A stretch of DNA of 64,000 nt from positions 1,197,478 to 1,261,477 of the forward strand of contig NW_027395284.1 in the NCBI RefSeq assembly GCF_027580225.2, in the 5' to 3' direction. Below are positions 34,708 through 46,103 of the stretch, one piece after another (positions within the stretch are counted from its first letter, which is position 1; each line of letters begins with the position of its first letter). Made by a program: the position numbers and the translations under genes. This DNA comes from Misgurnus anguillicaudatus. Taxonomy: Eukaryota > Chordata > Actinopteri > Cypriniformes > Cobitidae. The notes beneath the pieces were generated by a model. The model did no database searches, was not told the origin of the DNA, and saw only the letters and a list, made by a program, of their open reading frames with translations.

Positions 34708-35456
34708 AGGAAAACACCAGCGTTTTTCAATATTTTACTATGTTGTTACCTCAAAATAGCCGAATTAATTCATCTATCTTGTTCAATGCGTGCACTTAAG
34801 GTGCATTCCCACCAGCCGCGGTAGAGGTGGCAAAGTTGGATGCTTGAACGCTTAAACATTTGAGTTCACTCGCTTCATTCGCGAGTGAAATTCTAGTCAT
34901 TTGAGACATTCACGTGGAAATTTGCGTCATGGGAGGGGCTTCTGCGACTCCGCTGAGACTCCACCGCTTCGCGTCTACCGCTTCTGGTGTCAACCCTGCA
35001 TTAGTCTTTGTACAGCGCGTCATGAATGTGTTAGCATTTAGCCTAGCCCCATTCATTCCTTAGGATCCAAACAGGGATGAATTTAGAAGCCACAAAACAC
35101 TTTCATGTTTTCCCTATTTAAAGACTGTTACATGAATGTGACAAATTTTTTTGCAGATAAAAATTGAGAACTATATTGTATGGCGGAAGAGCACTTAGTT
35201 TGCAGCACTTCGACCTTTGGGGCGCAGTAACTTCATCACTCCTGACTACTCCTGCTTTCGCTCAAACTTCCGTCAATATTAGTGTTTGATGGCTTCTAAA
35301 TTCTTCCCTGTATGGATCCTAAGGAATGAATGGGGCTAGGCTAAATGCTAACACATTCACAATGCGCTGTACAAAGACTAAGTGCACATATTGAAAAAGA
35401 TAGGTAGGTATTAATTCTAATAAGTTGAGGTATAAACATAGTAAATATTGAAAAAT
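34708..35456. mobile_element. Long inverted-repeat element with nested insertion
   Basis: The left arm (34708-34798 plus 35001-35150) and the right arm (about 35260-35456) are mirrored, sharing GTGTTAGCATTTAGCCTAGC and CCCATTCATTCCTTAGGATC with their complements. TTAA precedes the left end (34704-34707). The extreme right end is degraded. Non-coding. Confidence 0.8.
34799..35000. mobile_element. MITE (202 bp) with TTA duplication, nested in one arm
   Basis: It starts AGGTGCATTCCCACCAG and ends CTGGTGTCAACCCTGCA (imperfect inverted ends). TTA lies on each side (34796-34798, 35001-35003). The opposite arm of the host element reads through this site with a single TTA. The 3-bp TWA duplication fits PIF/Harbinger, but the ends are not typical. 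Confidence 0.75.
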
Positions 35457-35694
35457 AATGTTTTTTTATCAGAAAACTTTCATAAAATAAATTCAAGCCC
35501 TTTCAATGACCTGTACAGTATCTATGTATGTATATTTTCAAAAACTTTCCAGGGGCTTGAATTTTTCCCCCCAGATACACAAACTTTCAAGAATTTCAAG
35601 GACCCGTGGAAACCCTGTAAAAATGTGTCACCCTTTTTGAAGCCAATAGTTGGCGGAGCCAACACTGCGTTACCGTGCATTATCCACAGATAAT

Positions 35695-35830
35695 CAAAAA
35701 TGGGTAAAGAGGTGGGATATGGGTGAAGCTGAAGTGGTTGGTTGCTGAAACCACGCCCGCCTAGCTCGACAGTAGTGACAGCAGTGCCAGTTCACCCGTC
35801 ACTCAAGTGGCCACGCCCTTAATTATGCAA
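35695..35830. repeat. Dispersed repeat, copy 2
   Basis: Same-orientation partner of 18596-18720; it continues right with GCAAAACATTAAGG and beyond without a defined end. Confidence 0.75.
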
Positions 35831-36072
35831 AACATTAAGGCTTAATATAATTTAAACGGATGAGGTACAAAACAATTCACACCCCTCACAGTTGTCGTGA
35901 AGGACAAAATTAGCTATATAGACCAGAATCACCTTTTGTACCAGGCTGTAAACACATATTTTCTGCTGTAAAGTTGGGCATTTTAACATGGCTGTCTATG
36001 GGGATTGACTCCCTTTAAGAGCCTGCCTCTAGTGGCCAGTCGATGAATTGCAGTTTAAGTCACTTCCGTATT

Positions 36073-36756
36073 AGTCTCGCGTAGCCAGACCTTCAATACT
36101 GAAGGTCTGGTGTTTTTCGCTGCTTTTTCTGGACAAATCCCGCCCACGAGCTGTTTGACCGACATGTCAAACAACCAATCAAAGTTTGTTTCATCTAGCG
36201 TCACGTTTCGGACTCCCCACAACAACGAGCCGGCTGGCAACAAGTCAGTTATTGAAATGACCAGCCGCAACCGATTAGCATCTAAATAAACAACATTACT
36301 CACCATAGGACAACGTTGTGCACTTCATCAACAGCCACACCAATGAGACGCTCCCGTTAAACGTCTGTTTGAAGCATATCTCTCCACTTTTTAACACATA
36401 CAAGCAATTCAGGAGAACCAAACTTTTTGACTCCACTTACTGCCTCAAGCAAAACTCTTGGACGTCTTTTAGAGAGTCGATGCTGCAAACTTTGCATATT
36501 TTTAAGAATCCAATGTTTAACTGATCATGATAACTGCTCATTATTATCCACGTGAACACTCTTCACTCAATGGAATGTCAGAGCTTTGTTTTCCAGGGAC
36601 CGAAACTAATCGCGACACTCGCGTCTCCTGGAAATCCGTTTTTTTTCAACCAATCAAAGCCGACTTTAACATTTTCACAGGGTTTCCAGAAAAGTGTACG
36701 AAAAACATCAGACGTTCAGCCAACAGTTTGTGGGCGTGACGTCTGAGGCTGAGACT
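36073..36756. mobile_element. 684-bp element flanked by an 11-bp direct repeat
   Basis: AGTCTC at the left is mirrored by GAGACT at the right, with AGCC/GGCT close behind. ACTTCCGTATT occurs exactly on each side (36062-36072, 36757-36767). Near the left end CCAGACCTTCA (36085-36095) and TGAAGGTCTGG (36100-36110) form a perfect 11-bp hairpin. A duplication of this length is closest to Mutator-like elements, but the inverted ends are very short, so classification is open. No transposase. Confidence 0.6.
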
Positions 36757-36767
36757 ACTTCCGTATT

Positions 36768-38308
36768 GGCTTCATCAGAGAGATTGGAAGGTTGTCCCTC
36801 GAAAATAATACTAAACCGTTATTCAAACCTTTGCTCATGAATAAATTCAAGATCATTTCATGCCTCTCCAAATCTATTTAATTTATTTCAGTGGAAGCTT
36901 GACGACCACCAGCGACACAAGCGACAGTGACTGTTGGTGACAGGAAGTGGGTGTGTCCAGTGATGCGTTGAGAAAACTTTAAAGGGACACAAGGCAGCAT
37001 TTTTATGTTAATATATCATCTTCGTAAGTCGGTATATGGTTAAATGACTCATTACCGGACGAATGAAGTCTCTCTCACCCGCCCCTACCGTCTGTAGGAA
37101 GAATACCCCACTTGCAACTTCGCTGTATCCGACCCGGTGTCCTTCAGTCTCGCAAAGTCTCAGATATCGCGAGAAGCAGTATCACTTTACAGCAAACAAC
37201 ACAGAGGCAGGCGAGCTAAACACGGCTAGCGATTGTTGCAAATGGCAGAGCCGGGGAAGAAGCATCGAAAACCCTTGACGGAAGGGAAACATAACTGGAT
37301 TGGAAATAAGCTGATAAACTTGGTTCCGAGGGGGGAGGGACAACAGTTCGTTTTTACGACAGTGTGTTTGAAAGCATTTACTTTCAGACACTAGGGGGAG
37401 CTCTTAGAGAAATATTACGCAGACTTGCCTGGTTTCCCTTTAACTTTATGCAAATGATGAGCGACTACCAATGAGAGCAAATCAGTTCATGTCATCCTTC
37501 TCTCATTGGTTACTGCAATGAACAGTACTTTGTTTTTGACAACAAGAATTAGGAACACCTCCTAACGACCTCATTGAAAGAGATGAAGGAGCACTAAGAT
37601 GAAGAATTACAAAAATTGCTCAAATAAATAACACAAATACCTGTCAAAAACCTCATAATAAATACAAATGGCAGAGCATCGTGATTTGTTGCGGGACTAA
37701 AATGCTGACTAAGGACACACACTGGTTAATCTTTGTTTACATAATTCTTTTTTAATTTGACCCGTGTCAGGGCTCATGTAATCTCTTCATTACGGCTGGT
37801 CTAAAGTCAGTGTGCTGGTAAGGAAAAGTTGTGTCATCCTGTAGCCCCCCGTCCGCCTAAAGACAAATTAAGCCATTGATTTTCCTCTTTGTACCTCAAC
37901 TGCTATTGATTCGGCTGTGTCGTCTAAAATTACCCTGCCTAACATTGTATCCATTTCCACTAATATGTTGCCAGTTTGACGTGGAGAGCTCCCTCACACA
38001 CAAACACATAAACATGCAGGATAATAGCATTGCATACAATCAATTATTGTTGTTTTGAAGCCATTATGCTGTGACTCTCAGCTCAGTTTTACGTATACGT
38101 GTAGCAGTTCAAGGCCAGTCCAACTTTCATTCAGTCCGTACTTTATTATAAAAGTATACTTTTTAACTTAACACACTTAAATGTCTAGATAAATGTGTTT
38201 GGTGAGCTACTCATATTCTTATCTTTGTGTATTTTTGTGTTTCACCTAAAACAAACTCACAAGATTGTTTCGATATATTATTCATGTCATGCCATTGGGC
38301 TCTAGGGT
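36768..38308. other. Low-copy sequence, no gene established
   Basis: 36890-37440 has a CpG-richer composition and several 60-70-codon frames on both strands, none recognised. 37740-38060 is non-repetitive; I see no exon. Confidence 0.35.
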
Positions 38309-38390
38309 GCTCCAGTATAGCTCAGTGGTAGACTATTGCATTAGCAGCACAAGAGGTCATGGGTTGGACCCAGGGAACGTACAGTATATA
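38309..38390 (+). repeat. tRNA-derived SINE head (pseudo-tRNA)
   Basis: TAGCTCAGTGG (38318-38328) is a good pol III A box and GGGTTGGACCC (38361-38371) is a B box with one change from GGTTCGA. Spacing is tRNA-like, but the acceptor and anticodon arms do not fold convincingly, so this is a SINE remnant rather than a tRNA gene. No tail is recognisable downstream. Confidence 0.65.
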
Positions 38391-38919
38391 CTGAAAAATA
38401 AGCACATTTTGTAATGTACTGTTAACTGTCAGAAAAAGTGGTAAAAATGGTCCCAAGCTGTCACTGGAGCAGTACAGGGCCGTCGCTACAAAATACGGAA
38501 AGTGGGGGGTGCATTTTGCTTTCATATGTGGGACAAAAATGTTTTATCTTAGAAACCAACCTTAATACAACAACAACCCATATTTATTATAACCAACCTA
38601 CAACCACACCAAATACATGTCCTCCCACCCATCTACATGAGCTGGGCCTAACGTGTGTGGCGCATAGAACGTCTGTGGTGTGTGAATATATTCTTCAAAA
38701 CTGAAAATGAATTCTCACACATTGCGGTTGAAGCGCGTTAATCCGGTCTTCAAGGCTGGCAGTACAACCCAGTCTCACCCCATGGCGTCAATATTTGACG
38801 ACACTTGACCATGCGTCAATATGTTGACGCGGAGGGTATACCTTTCGCGTCATTTTTTGACGAACTGGGGACTTCAATACTATTACGTCCGTTGCATTCT
38901 CTTTTCCTATTCTGGCGCT
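38391..38919. other. No gene seen
   Basis: Around 38790-38870 there are mirrored GTCAATATTTGACG and CGTCAATATGTTGACG words, suggesting another small palindromic element without clear ends. Confidence 0.4.
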
Positions 38920-38962
38920 GGCTGGCAACTTTTTTAAGAAATGCTGGCGGTGAAAGAGTTAA
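38920..38962 (-). repeat. End fragment of the TTAACTCTTTC element
   Basis: GGCTGGCAAC...GCTGGCGGTGAAAGAGTTAA is the reverse of the left end at 14917. Confidence 0.65.
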
Positions 38963-38992
38963 GAGGAGTTTTGTGTTGTACATTTCACATTT

Positions 38993-39320
38993 GGCTGCGT
39001 CCGAAATCTCTAAAATGTTGCATTATAAGGCAGCATTCCAAGGCATCAAGGCACATCCATATCTAATGTTAGGTTTACTTTCTGTCTCCTGAGAAACCTT
39101 CATTTTCCTGTCCCACAATTCTGTGTGTGGGCGTGCACAGGGAATGTGATTGGTCAAGCCTGGTCAAGTTCGAAAAAACAAAATGGCGGCCAAAAAAAGA
39201 GTCTAGAGCATACATTTTGTGTAAATAAATTTTTATTTTCAAATATGGTATAAGTTAACACAAAGGAGCTCCTTGTTCATATTTCAAACAGAAATGAATG
39301 CTATGAAGGCTGTCCGAATG
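38993..39320 (-). repeat. Diverged reversed copy of the GCTGCGTCCGAAA MITE
   Basis: It begins GCTGCGTCCGAAATCTC. Internally GAATGTGATTGGTCAAGCC and GTTCGAAAAAACAAAATGGC mirror the interior of the copy at 19744-20194. The other end is degraded near GAAGGCTGTCCGAA. Confidence 0.6.
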
Positions 39321-39399
39321 CATTTCCCGGAGCTGCAGTCATGCCTCTGAAGTCATGCTTCAAATTTTTGTTTGAAACTGCCCATATTTGATTTTTTTT

Positions 39400-39630
39400 C
39401 GCGTGCTCACGTGAAACTATCGCGTGCTCACGTGAAACTATCGCGTGCTCACGTGAAACTATCGCGTGCTCACGTGAAACTATCGCGTGCTCACGTGAAA
39501 CTATCGCGTGCTCACGTGAAACTATCGCGTGCTCACGTGAAACTATCGCGTGCTCACGTGAAACTATCGCGTGCTCACGTGAAACTTTCGCGTGCTCACG
39601 TGAAACTTTCGTGTGCGCACGTGAAACTAC
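39400..39630. repeat. 21-bp minisatellite, 11 copies, one E-box per copy
   Basis: Eleven consecutive 21-bp units start at 39400 and every 21 bp to 39610. Units 1-8 are identical; later units change ACTAT to ACTTT or ACTAC. Each contains TCACGTGA or GCACGTGA, hence a CACGTG palindrome. Because 21 is divisible by three and no frame has a stop, long frames open on both strands (147 and 100 codons); these are artefacts of periodicity. Degenerate reversed copies continue to about 39770. Confidence 0.95.
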
Positions 39631-39779
39631 CGCGTTTAGTAAACTTTCGCTTTCACGGTTTTTTGTTTTTCTGAAAGTTTCACGTGAGCGCACGAAACTA
39701 AACTTAAAAAAAATTCTGCACATGAAGGTTTCCCGTGAGCACATGAAAGTTTCACGTTAGCACATAAAAATAAGTTTTA

Positions 39780-40447
39780 GATTTTTTTACTCCAGTGTCA
39801 CCTTAGGGGCTCGGTAACATCCATACTGCTGCAAAATGTAAATAATAAAATTATGCTGCGCTCGCTGTGGAGACTTTCCATTGGATGTTGTATTTGAATA
39901 ATTAAAAGGGTGGGTCAATGCAAAGTTTGGGTGTTGTTTTGGGGATGTTTTTAAAACACATTTGTAAATATTATTATGTTTCAAGTTATGTTTTGTGTAA
40001 TAATGCCTCATATTTCTAAAGGTAATATGTTGTGTATTTCTAGAGATGACTGTTGTAGAGATTACTTTTCTTGTGAGCTAAATGCTGCTGACGCGACCAA
40101 GAAGTGCAATGACGTGCTAAAATAATAATTGGTTGAAATACCATGGAAAACTAAATGTGATTAGGGGGGCATGTGGAAGTATGGAAAACAGACCAATCTG
40201 GACATAACACCAATTGTGACGTTGCGGTGTATGCCCCAACATTCAATTACACATTAAATTAAATACAATGTTGTTACAGTGCTAAAAACAAAGTTGTGAC
40301 TGAGTTAGCGCTATATGCTAGTTAATGCTATATGCTAACGTTTAGGCTGTTTGCAGGTCCATACTGAAAAAACACAAACTCACTACTCAGAAACATCCAT
40401 TAACTATTTAAAGGTTGTGGTCAAGATAACCCTTTAGATGTCATCTG
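39780..40447. other. No gene; diverged reversed element fragment
   Basis: 40170-40350 (GTGTATGCCCCAACA, CAATGTTGTTA, TTAGCGCTATATGCTA) is a diverged reverse of the right half of the element at 42935-43808. The rest is featureless to me. Confidence 0.5.
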
Positions 40448-40451
40448 TTAA

Positions 40452-41755
40452 AGGATAATTCCGGTATTTAACACTTTGAGTCTCATTTCTGGTTTGTTTT
40501 GGATGAACTACAGTGATGGACACAGAAATTTTGACAATGGGTCGAGTCTTGACTTTTTGACTGATTTAGAAGCGTCTCTTGACTGCTTCAGAATGGAAGT
40601 CAAAGGCCATGCACAAACATGTCATTAAAACAACACTTAACGTTCATTTTCAAAACTGTACTACTCACCGAGTGGTTCGTGGTGTTCGTTGATGATTAAA
40701 AACAAATATATTGGCGCAATGTATGATTTCAATCCGTGTTGTTTGCTATAGTGGAACTATTTTTTCAGATACCTCACAACCGCGTATATACTTCCGCTCT
40801 ATATTTGAGTCTGAAGCATGAATGAACGTAGTCCAACAAACTGTAATAAAACGGTAGTATACTTTCAAAATCAAGTTTATTTATAACACTTACACCATCG
40901 AATATGTTTTTTCATCAGCAAAACAATAAAGAAAATATTTTGCAGAAACCCCAGTGCTCCGTCATGCAAGTCAACAGATCCGCACACTTTAAGAGCTAAA
41001 GCATATATATCCAATACAACAGTAATCCCCCATAACTCCGTGTGACATATTGACGTCTTGTGAAGCAAATCAATCAGTTTTTGCAAGAAACTGAACGTTA
41101 TTTACAACACTTTTAGCGTGAATGCCAAAGCAGGAAGCGTGCTTTCCGTTTGAGGTGATCTCTTCCACTAGTGCTGTTGTTGGCTCTGGATGTTGGTCTC
41201 TCTGCGCCACCTATAGAGCGGGAGCGTGAAGCGCACTTCCTGCTTGGCAAAAGCTCTGCATTAACGCTGTAAAAAATATATATATATTCGAATCTCAAAA
41301 CTGAAAATCGAATGTCAACCCACGAATCGAATGTCAGCCCTACAAATATGGGAAAAATTTCTTCTGAGAGTAAACAGCCCCTTTTCTGTTACCCGGCGGC
41401 GGAGTGATATATCAGCGAGCATTGCGTCTTCATAGAGAAGTCAATGGAATTTTACAAAATGCCAAATAAAACACGTCAGAAACTGTATTTCGCTACACAA
41501 CTTGTTTTTAATTATCAACGAACATGACGAACCACTCGGTGAGTAGCACAGTTTTGAAAATGAATGTTAAGTGTTGTTTTAATGACATGTTTGTGCATGG
41601 CCATTGACTTCCATTCTGAAGCAGTCAAGAGACGCTTCTAAACGAGTCAAAAAGTCAAGACACGACCCATTGTCAAAATTTCTGTGTCCATCACTGTAGT
41701 TCATCCAAAACAAACCAGAAATGAGACTCAAAGTGTTAAATACCGGAATTATCCT
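40452..41755. mobile_element. TTAA-flanked element with about 254-bp inverted arms (1304 bp)
   Basis: Arms 40452-40705 and 41501-41755 are reverse complements with only a handful of differences (about 97% by eye). They start AGGATAATTCCGGTATTTAA and are flanked by TTAA (40448-40451, 41756-41759). The 795-bp centre has no recognisable transposase. Arms this similar suggest fairly recent activity or arm homogenisation. Confidence 0.87.
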
Positions 41756-41759
41756 TTAA

Positions 41760-42242
41760 GTGCAAATGGAAGAGATGTGTTTTCAGTTGTTTTGATAACA
41801 TAACTGTTGATCAGAACATATATAAGAGAGGGTGATATAGAGGCAATATAAAGCAGTTAGCTTTTATTTTATTTTGTGTTAAAAGGTTCTTTGTAACCTT
41901 CCGAGGAACATTCAACATTTGCGAACCCAGTATAATGCACTGGCATAGACTATAAAGCCCAAACCATTTCACAGCCTGAAAATGTTCTTATCCTCAGCTA
42001 TTCCCACATTTCTCACATTCATTAATAATTTGCCCTATATTGCAGTATGTTCCTTTGTTTCAACGTCTGTGCAAATCCGGAGCTTGCACCAGACTCCAGA
42101 AGGGGCTTTTATAGCTCATGCTTTGTGCTCTGTAATAATTGGTAATCTCACCCACGCTCCCTTGACTGCCAACTAGAGCTCAGCCTCAACTGGGTCTATT
42201 TACCCAAAGTGCTTTGAGCTGAAGACATCTCCTTATAGCATA
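41760..42242. other. Low-copy sequence, no gene seen
   Basis: A 64-codon frame at 41982-42176 is not recognised; nothing else stands out. Confidence 0.35.
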
Positions 42243-42246
42243 TTAA

Positions 42247-42930
42247 AGGGTAATTCCAGCCTCAGTATAAAACGTATACTGCCGCTACATACTACAAGCA
42301 CTTTCCACAAATAGATTACATTATAATGCAGACAGAGTAAATATATCTAAGTAAATATTGTTTTATATCTGCAGCATGTCTTAGTACAGTTTACAGTCCC
42401 GATACAAGTTTTTTTTACACACACTTGACATTACACATTGACTTCCATAGTATTTGCTTTTTCTACTATGGAAGTCAGTAGGTGCCATCAACTGTGTGCT
42501 TACCATCACTTATCAAAATATCTTCTTTGGTGTTTAGCAAAATAATTAAACATACATGTTTAAAAAAATGAGGATGAGTAGATTTTCATTTTGGGGTAAA
42601 TAACACGCATGTACACAATGGGGCGTTTTTTTTCCGCACAGGGTTTAAATTAATCCAGGACTAGGTCTTAGTTATATTAAGACATTTAAGTGGTTTTTAC
42701 GAACATGGCTTACAAAAAACAATACTGGTGTACATCTTGAGACAAAACAATGGCACTGATGTACGTTAAGACACCTCTAACAGGCATTTTAGTCTGGGAC
42801 TAGAATCTTTCCTGTCCTGAAAACTGCCTTATTAAGTATAATGTATTAAATGCATTTTTTTTCTTATTAAAGTAACAAACCCAAATATAAAGTGGGACCA
42901 AGGATTAACATTTTTGGGTGAACTATCCCT
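42247..42930. mobile_element. Composite TTAA-bounded segment
   Basis: The left end AGGGTAATTCCAGCC (after TTAA 42243-42246) and the right end GGGTGAACTATCCCT (before TTAA 42931-42934) belong to different TTAA families. It therefore looks like two decayed elements side by side, the right one related to the MITE at 26425. Confidence 0.5.
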
Positions 42931-42934
42931 TTAA

Positions 42935-43808
42935 AGGTGCCAAATAATGCATTGAGATAATCTTGTTCTCTGATATCTACAAAGAAGATTTGTGGGTTTA
43001 TTAAGTGCAAAAATGACCCAGAGATGGTTTTAAATGTCCATTTAAAACCCTAGGATTTGTCTTTAGAATTAAATGGTCTACTATTACCTAATTTGAAAGG
43101 GTCATGAATAATAATGCTGAGCTCCGCTCTGATTGGCTGCTTCACAGAGCAGCTCCTTCGGTAGCTCTGTGTGTGTGTAAACAGACCTTGGGCCTATCAT
43201 ACACCCGGCGCAATGTGCAACGCAAGTGTCTTTTGCTAGTTTCAACCCGCCGCAATGATCATTTTCACGTTTAGCCCCACGTTGTTTAAATAGCAAATGC
43301 ATTTGCACCCAATGTTGCGCCCATGGGCGTTCTGGTCTGAAATCGAGGTGTGTTCAGGCGCATTGTTGGCGCGTTGCTATTTTGAGGCAACTAAAATAGA
43401 CTACGCCATCGACTAACTAAAACCTGGTCTAAAGTAATAATTTGTTTGGAGATTGTTAATGGACGTTTCTGTCCATTAAGTTTTTTGGACCTGTAAAACG
43501 TAACTGTAACGTCAACAGTAGAACTTTAGCCTAAGCGCTAGCATATAGCGCTAAATCAGCAGTCACAATTTTGTTTTTTAGCATTATAACAACATTGTAC
43601 CTAATTTAGTGTTGGGGTGTACATCTCGACTGTTACGTCACAGTCGGTGCTGTGTTGAGATTGGCCTGTTTTTTGCTGTCTTTTGCATGCATGAGGTTTA
43701 AAATAAGGAGGAAACAATTGTGTTTGGGGCTCACAATATGTCATTACCATGTACAAAGCTCTTATTTTTCAGCTATGCCTTAATACAGTTTTACAATGTA
43801 CGGCACCT
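42935..43808. mobile_element. TTAA-flanked element (874 bp) with AGGTGCC ends
   Basis: AGGTGCC is mirrored by GGCACCT, with TTAA on each side (42931-42934, 43809-43812). Inside lies a copy of the GGCGCAATG repeat (43189-43425). No transposase. Confidence 0.7.
43189..43425. repeat. Dispersed repeat GGCGCAATG family, copy 2
   Basis: Partner of 27535-27780, nested within the AGGTGCC element, so younger than it. Confidence 0.8.
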
Positions 43809-43812
43809 TTAA

Positions 43813-45569
43813 ACTAAAACCTAATGGCTGTTAATGTGCTGCTTCATCCTCCTGTGTTGACAGGAAACATTTATTGCATTTAATTAGGATTCTAATCTAA
43901 TAAACATTAGAAACATTAATATTTCTGCAGGGTTTAAACAAATCAAAGTCTGATTCATACTTTTCTGATCACATTCACACTACTGAATATCAATTGTGAA
44001 TAGGATGAAACTCAAAGAAAAACAAATGTAGCTCCTGACAGGAGAAGTGTGAGAAAACTGCCATGCTGTCATATTAAAGTTACATGTAACTTTTGTCAAT
44101 GAAAGACGACTGTTTATCACTTCATCAAATGTCAAGGTTTAGATGATGGTGACTGTTTGACAAGCCATAAAAATATAACATAATGAACGAGTAAATTTCT
44201 GCTTTAAAGTTTAAATAAAGTCAATAATAGCCTTGAGATACCCAGTGCTTTATGCAACCAACACGATTCGCTGCATGAAAATTCGTTTTTTGTTTGCATT
44301 ATTTTTCTTTCGTCAAGGATAACATTTCTAAAGCTTAAATGCCGAAACACGAGCCAAAAAGAGGTCAAAGCATTCAAGTGGAAATGTTTTGCCCTTGTTA
44401 TTTTCACACACTCTCTAATAAATGCACACACACACACATTGTCACCTTGATTCACCGTGACTGAAGGGCCATTAGGGATCCAAAGCATGTATTAAGGAGG
44501 CCTCGTAATAACTGCATGTTTTCTCATATCATAATACAGTACTCAACCAGATTAAACAGTCATTGCAAAGTGAAGGGCATTGTGGATGAAAGAAGGTAGT
44601 GCAGAGGAACATCGCCCTCTACTGTACGACTGCACAGCATCACTGAAGCTGTTAGCTCATCATGACAGATTCAGACTGGAGTCAAAGAAATATTAGTCAA
44701 TAAATGCTCTGATTAGAGTCTGTGTGTTTACACAGTGAGTGCTTGGGATTGACTATGAAATCAGGTCTCAAATAAAAACATCTGTAGGGATGTAGTCTTT
44801 ATCTCACAAAAGCCTCGATCACATTATGCTTGTAACCACAACAACAGATAGACCAATGGTACTTTTTAAGACATTTTAAGAATTGTTTCATCGTTTTATC
44901 CTAACATTAGTGATTGTCAGCAAAAATAACTAGATGGGTAACGTTTCTAGAAAAACTTTATGTTGGCTTGACAAAGCCCTACAATAAAAAAAATGAAATG
45001 TTAGAATTTGAAAGTAGGTAATTTAAACAAAATGTATTGCAATGGCATGTTGCAAGTATGTTTTAGCATGATGCTATTAACCTGTTTAAAGATGATGCTA
45101 GTATAGTTTAGCATGACATTAACATGTTTTAGCACAGGGCTGCACATTTTGTATGCCTCCCTCATCTCAAGAGACTGCAGGACCTGAATCAGGTGTGAGA
45201 CACAAAATATACAGTACAGTTAGAGTAGCATACGTTTACATAAATCTAACATGTTTTACTATGAAGTTAAGCATAAAACAAATTTCTCTGGCCAAATAAT
45301 ATGTTTTAAATGTATGCTAAATATATTGTGTAGAAAGTAAAGTTTAATTAAATGTATACCTCGGGGCTGTTGAATGCTTTATTCTGATTGGCTGAGAAAT
45401 GTTCCATGGGTGTTGATTATTTGTCTGTAAACCGCACACCTAACCTTTTAAATGCCTTTAAAATAAGCACTAGAGCGATGTTTGTGGTAACCGTGGTATA
45501 AGAGGAATAATTGACTCCGGTCCTTTGAATTATTTGAAAATAATGCACACCCAAGGTGGTAAACTTTTT

Positions 45570-45571
<2 letters not shown>
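43813..45571. other. Low-copy sequence, no gene seen
   Basis: No repeat ends were recognised. 44400-44450 has a short (CA)n. 45000-45340 has repeated ATGTTTTAGCATGA-like words. Confidence 0.4.

Positions 45572-45602
<31 letters not shown>
45572..45602. repeat. (AT)n microsatellite
   Basis: About 31 bp of AT alternation; surrounding DNA to about 47080 is strongly AT-rich with recurrent AAATATATTT words. Confidence 0.9.
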
Positions 45603-45604
<2 letters not shown>

Positions 45605-46103
45605 CCCTGGTCAAAATATTTAAGTTTGTATTAAATGTATACGTATGTATAAGATTTAAAATTATAAGTATATTTTTTCAAACCTGATATGTTTACAGAT
45701 ACGTTTTTATTTCCAATGCAAATATAAACGCTATAAAATATATTTTTAAAATATTTTCAAAATATACAAAAATGGCCAAAATATATATATTGGTAAAAAT
45801 ATATTTTTTAAACATATTTCAAAATATATTTCACCATATATATTTTTTATATTTTTAAATATATTTAAAATTATATTTGAAAAAAACATTTTGGAAGCTT
45901 GTATGTTTTTGGTATGTTGCTGCCATGTTTTATAAATAATGTCATGTTTTAACACAAAGCTAACATGTTTTAAAACAATGCTCACGTTTAGCAATAATTT
46001 AATAATATCAAGCTTTAAATAGGAAATCAGTATTGGCTTTCTCAAGAAATGTGCTTATATCCCATATGACAAAAAATATATTTAGAAAAATATTTTAAAT
46101 ATA

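Noticed and set aside
38309..38390. Functional tRNA gene
   Set aside because: The A box is good but the B box has a substitution and the arms do not pair convincingly; it fits a SINE head.
39400..39630. CRISPR array
   Set aside because: The repeats are contiguous with no unique spacers, in vertebrate DNA.
39301..39744. 147- and 100-codon heptad-repeat proteins
   Set aside because: Same periodicity artefact of a 21-bp minisatellite.
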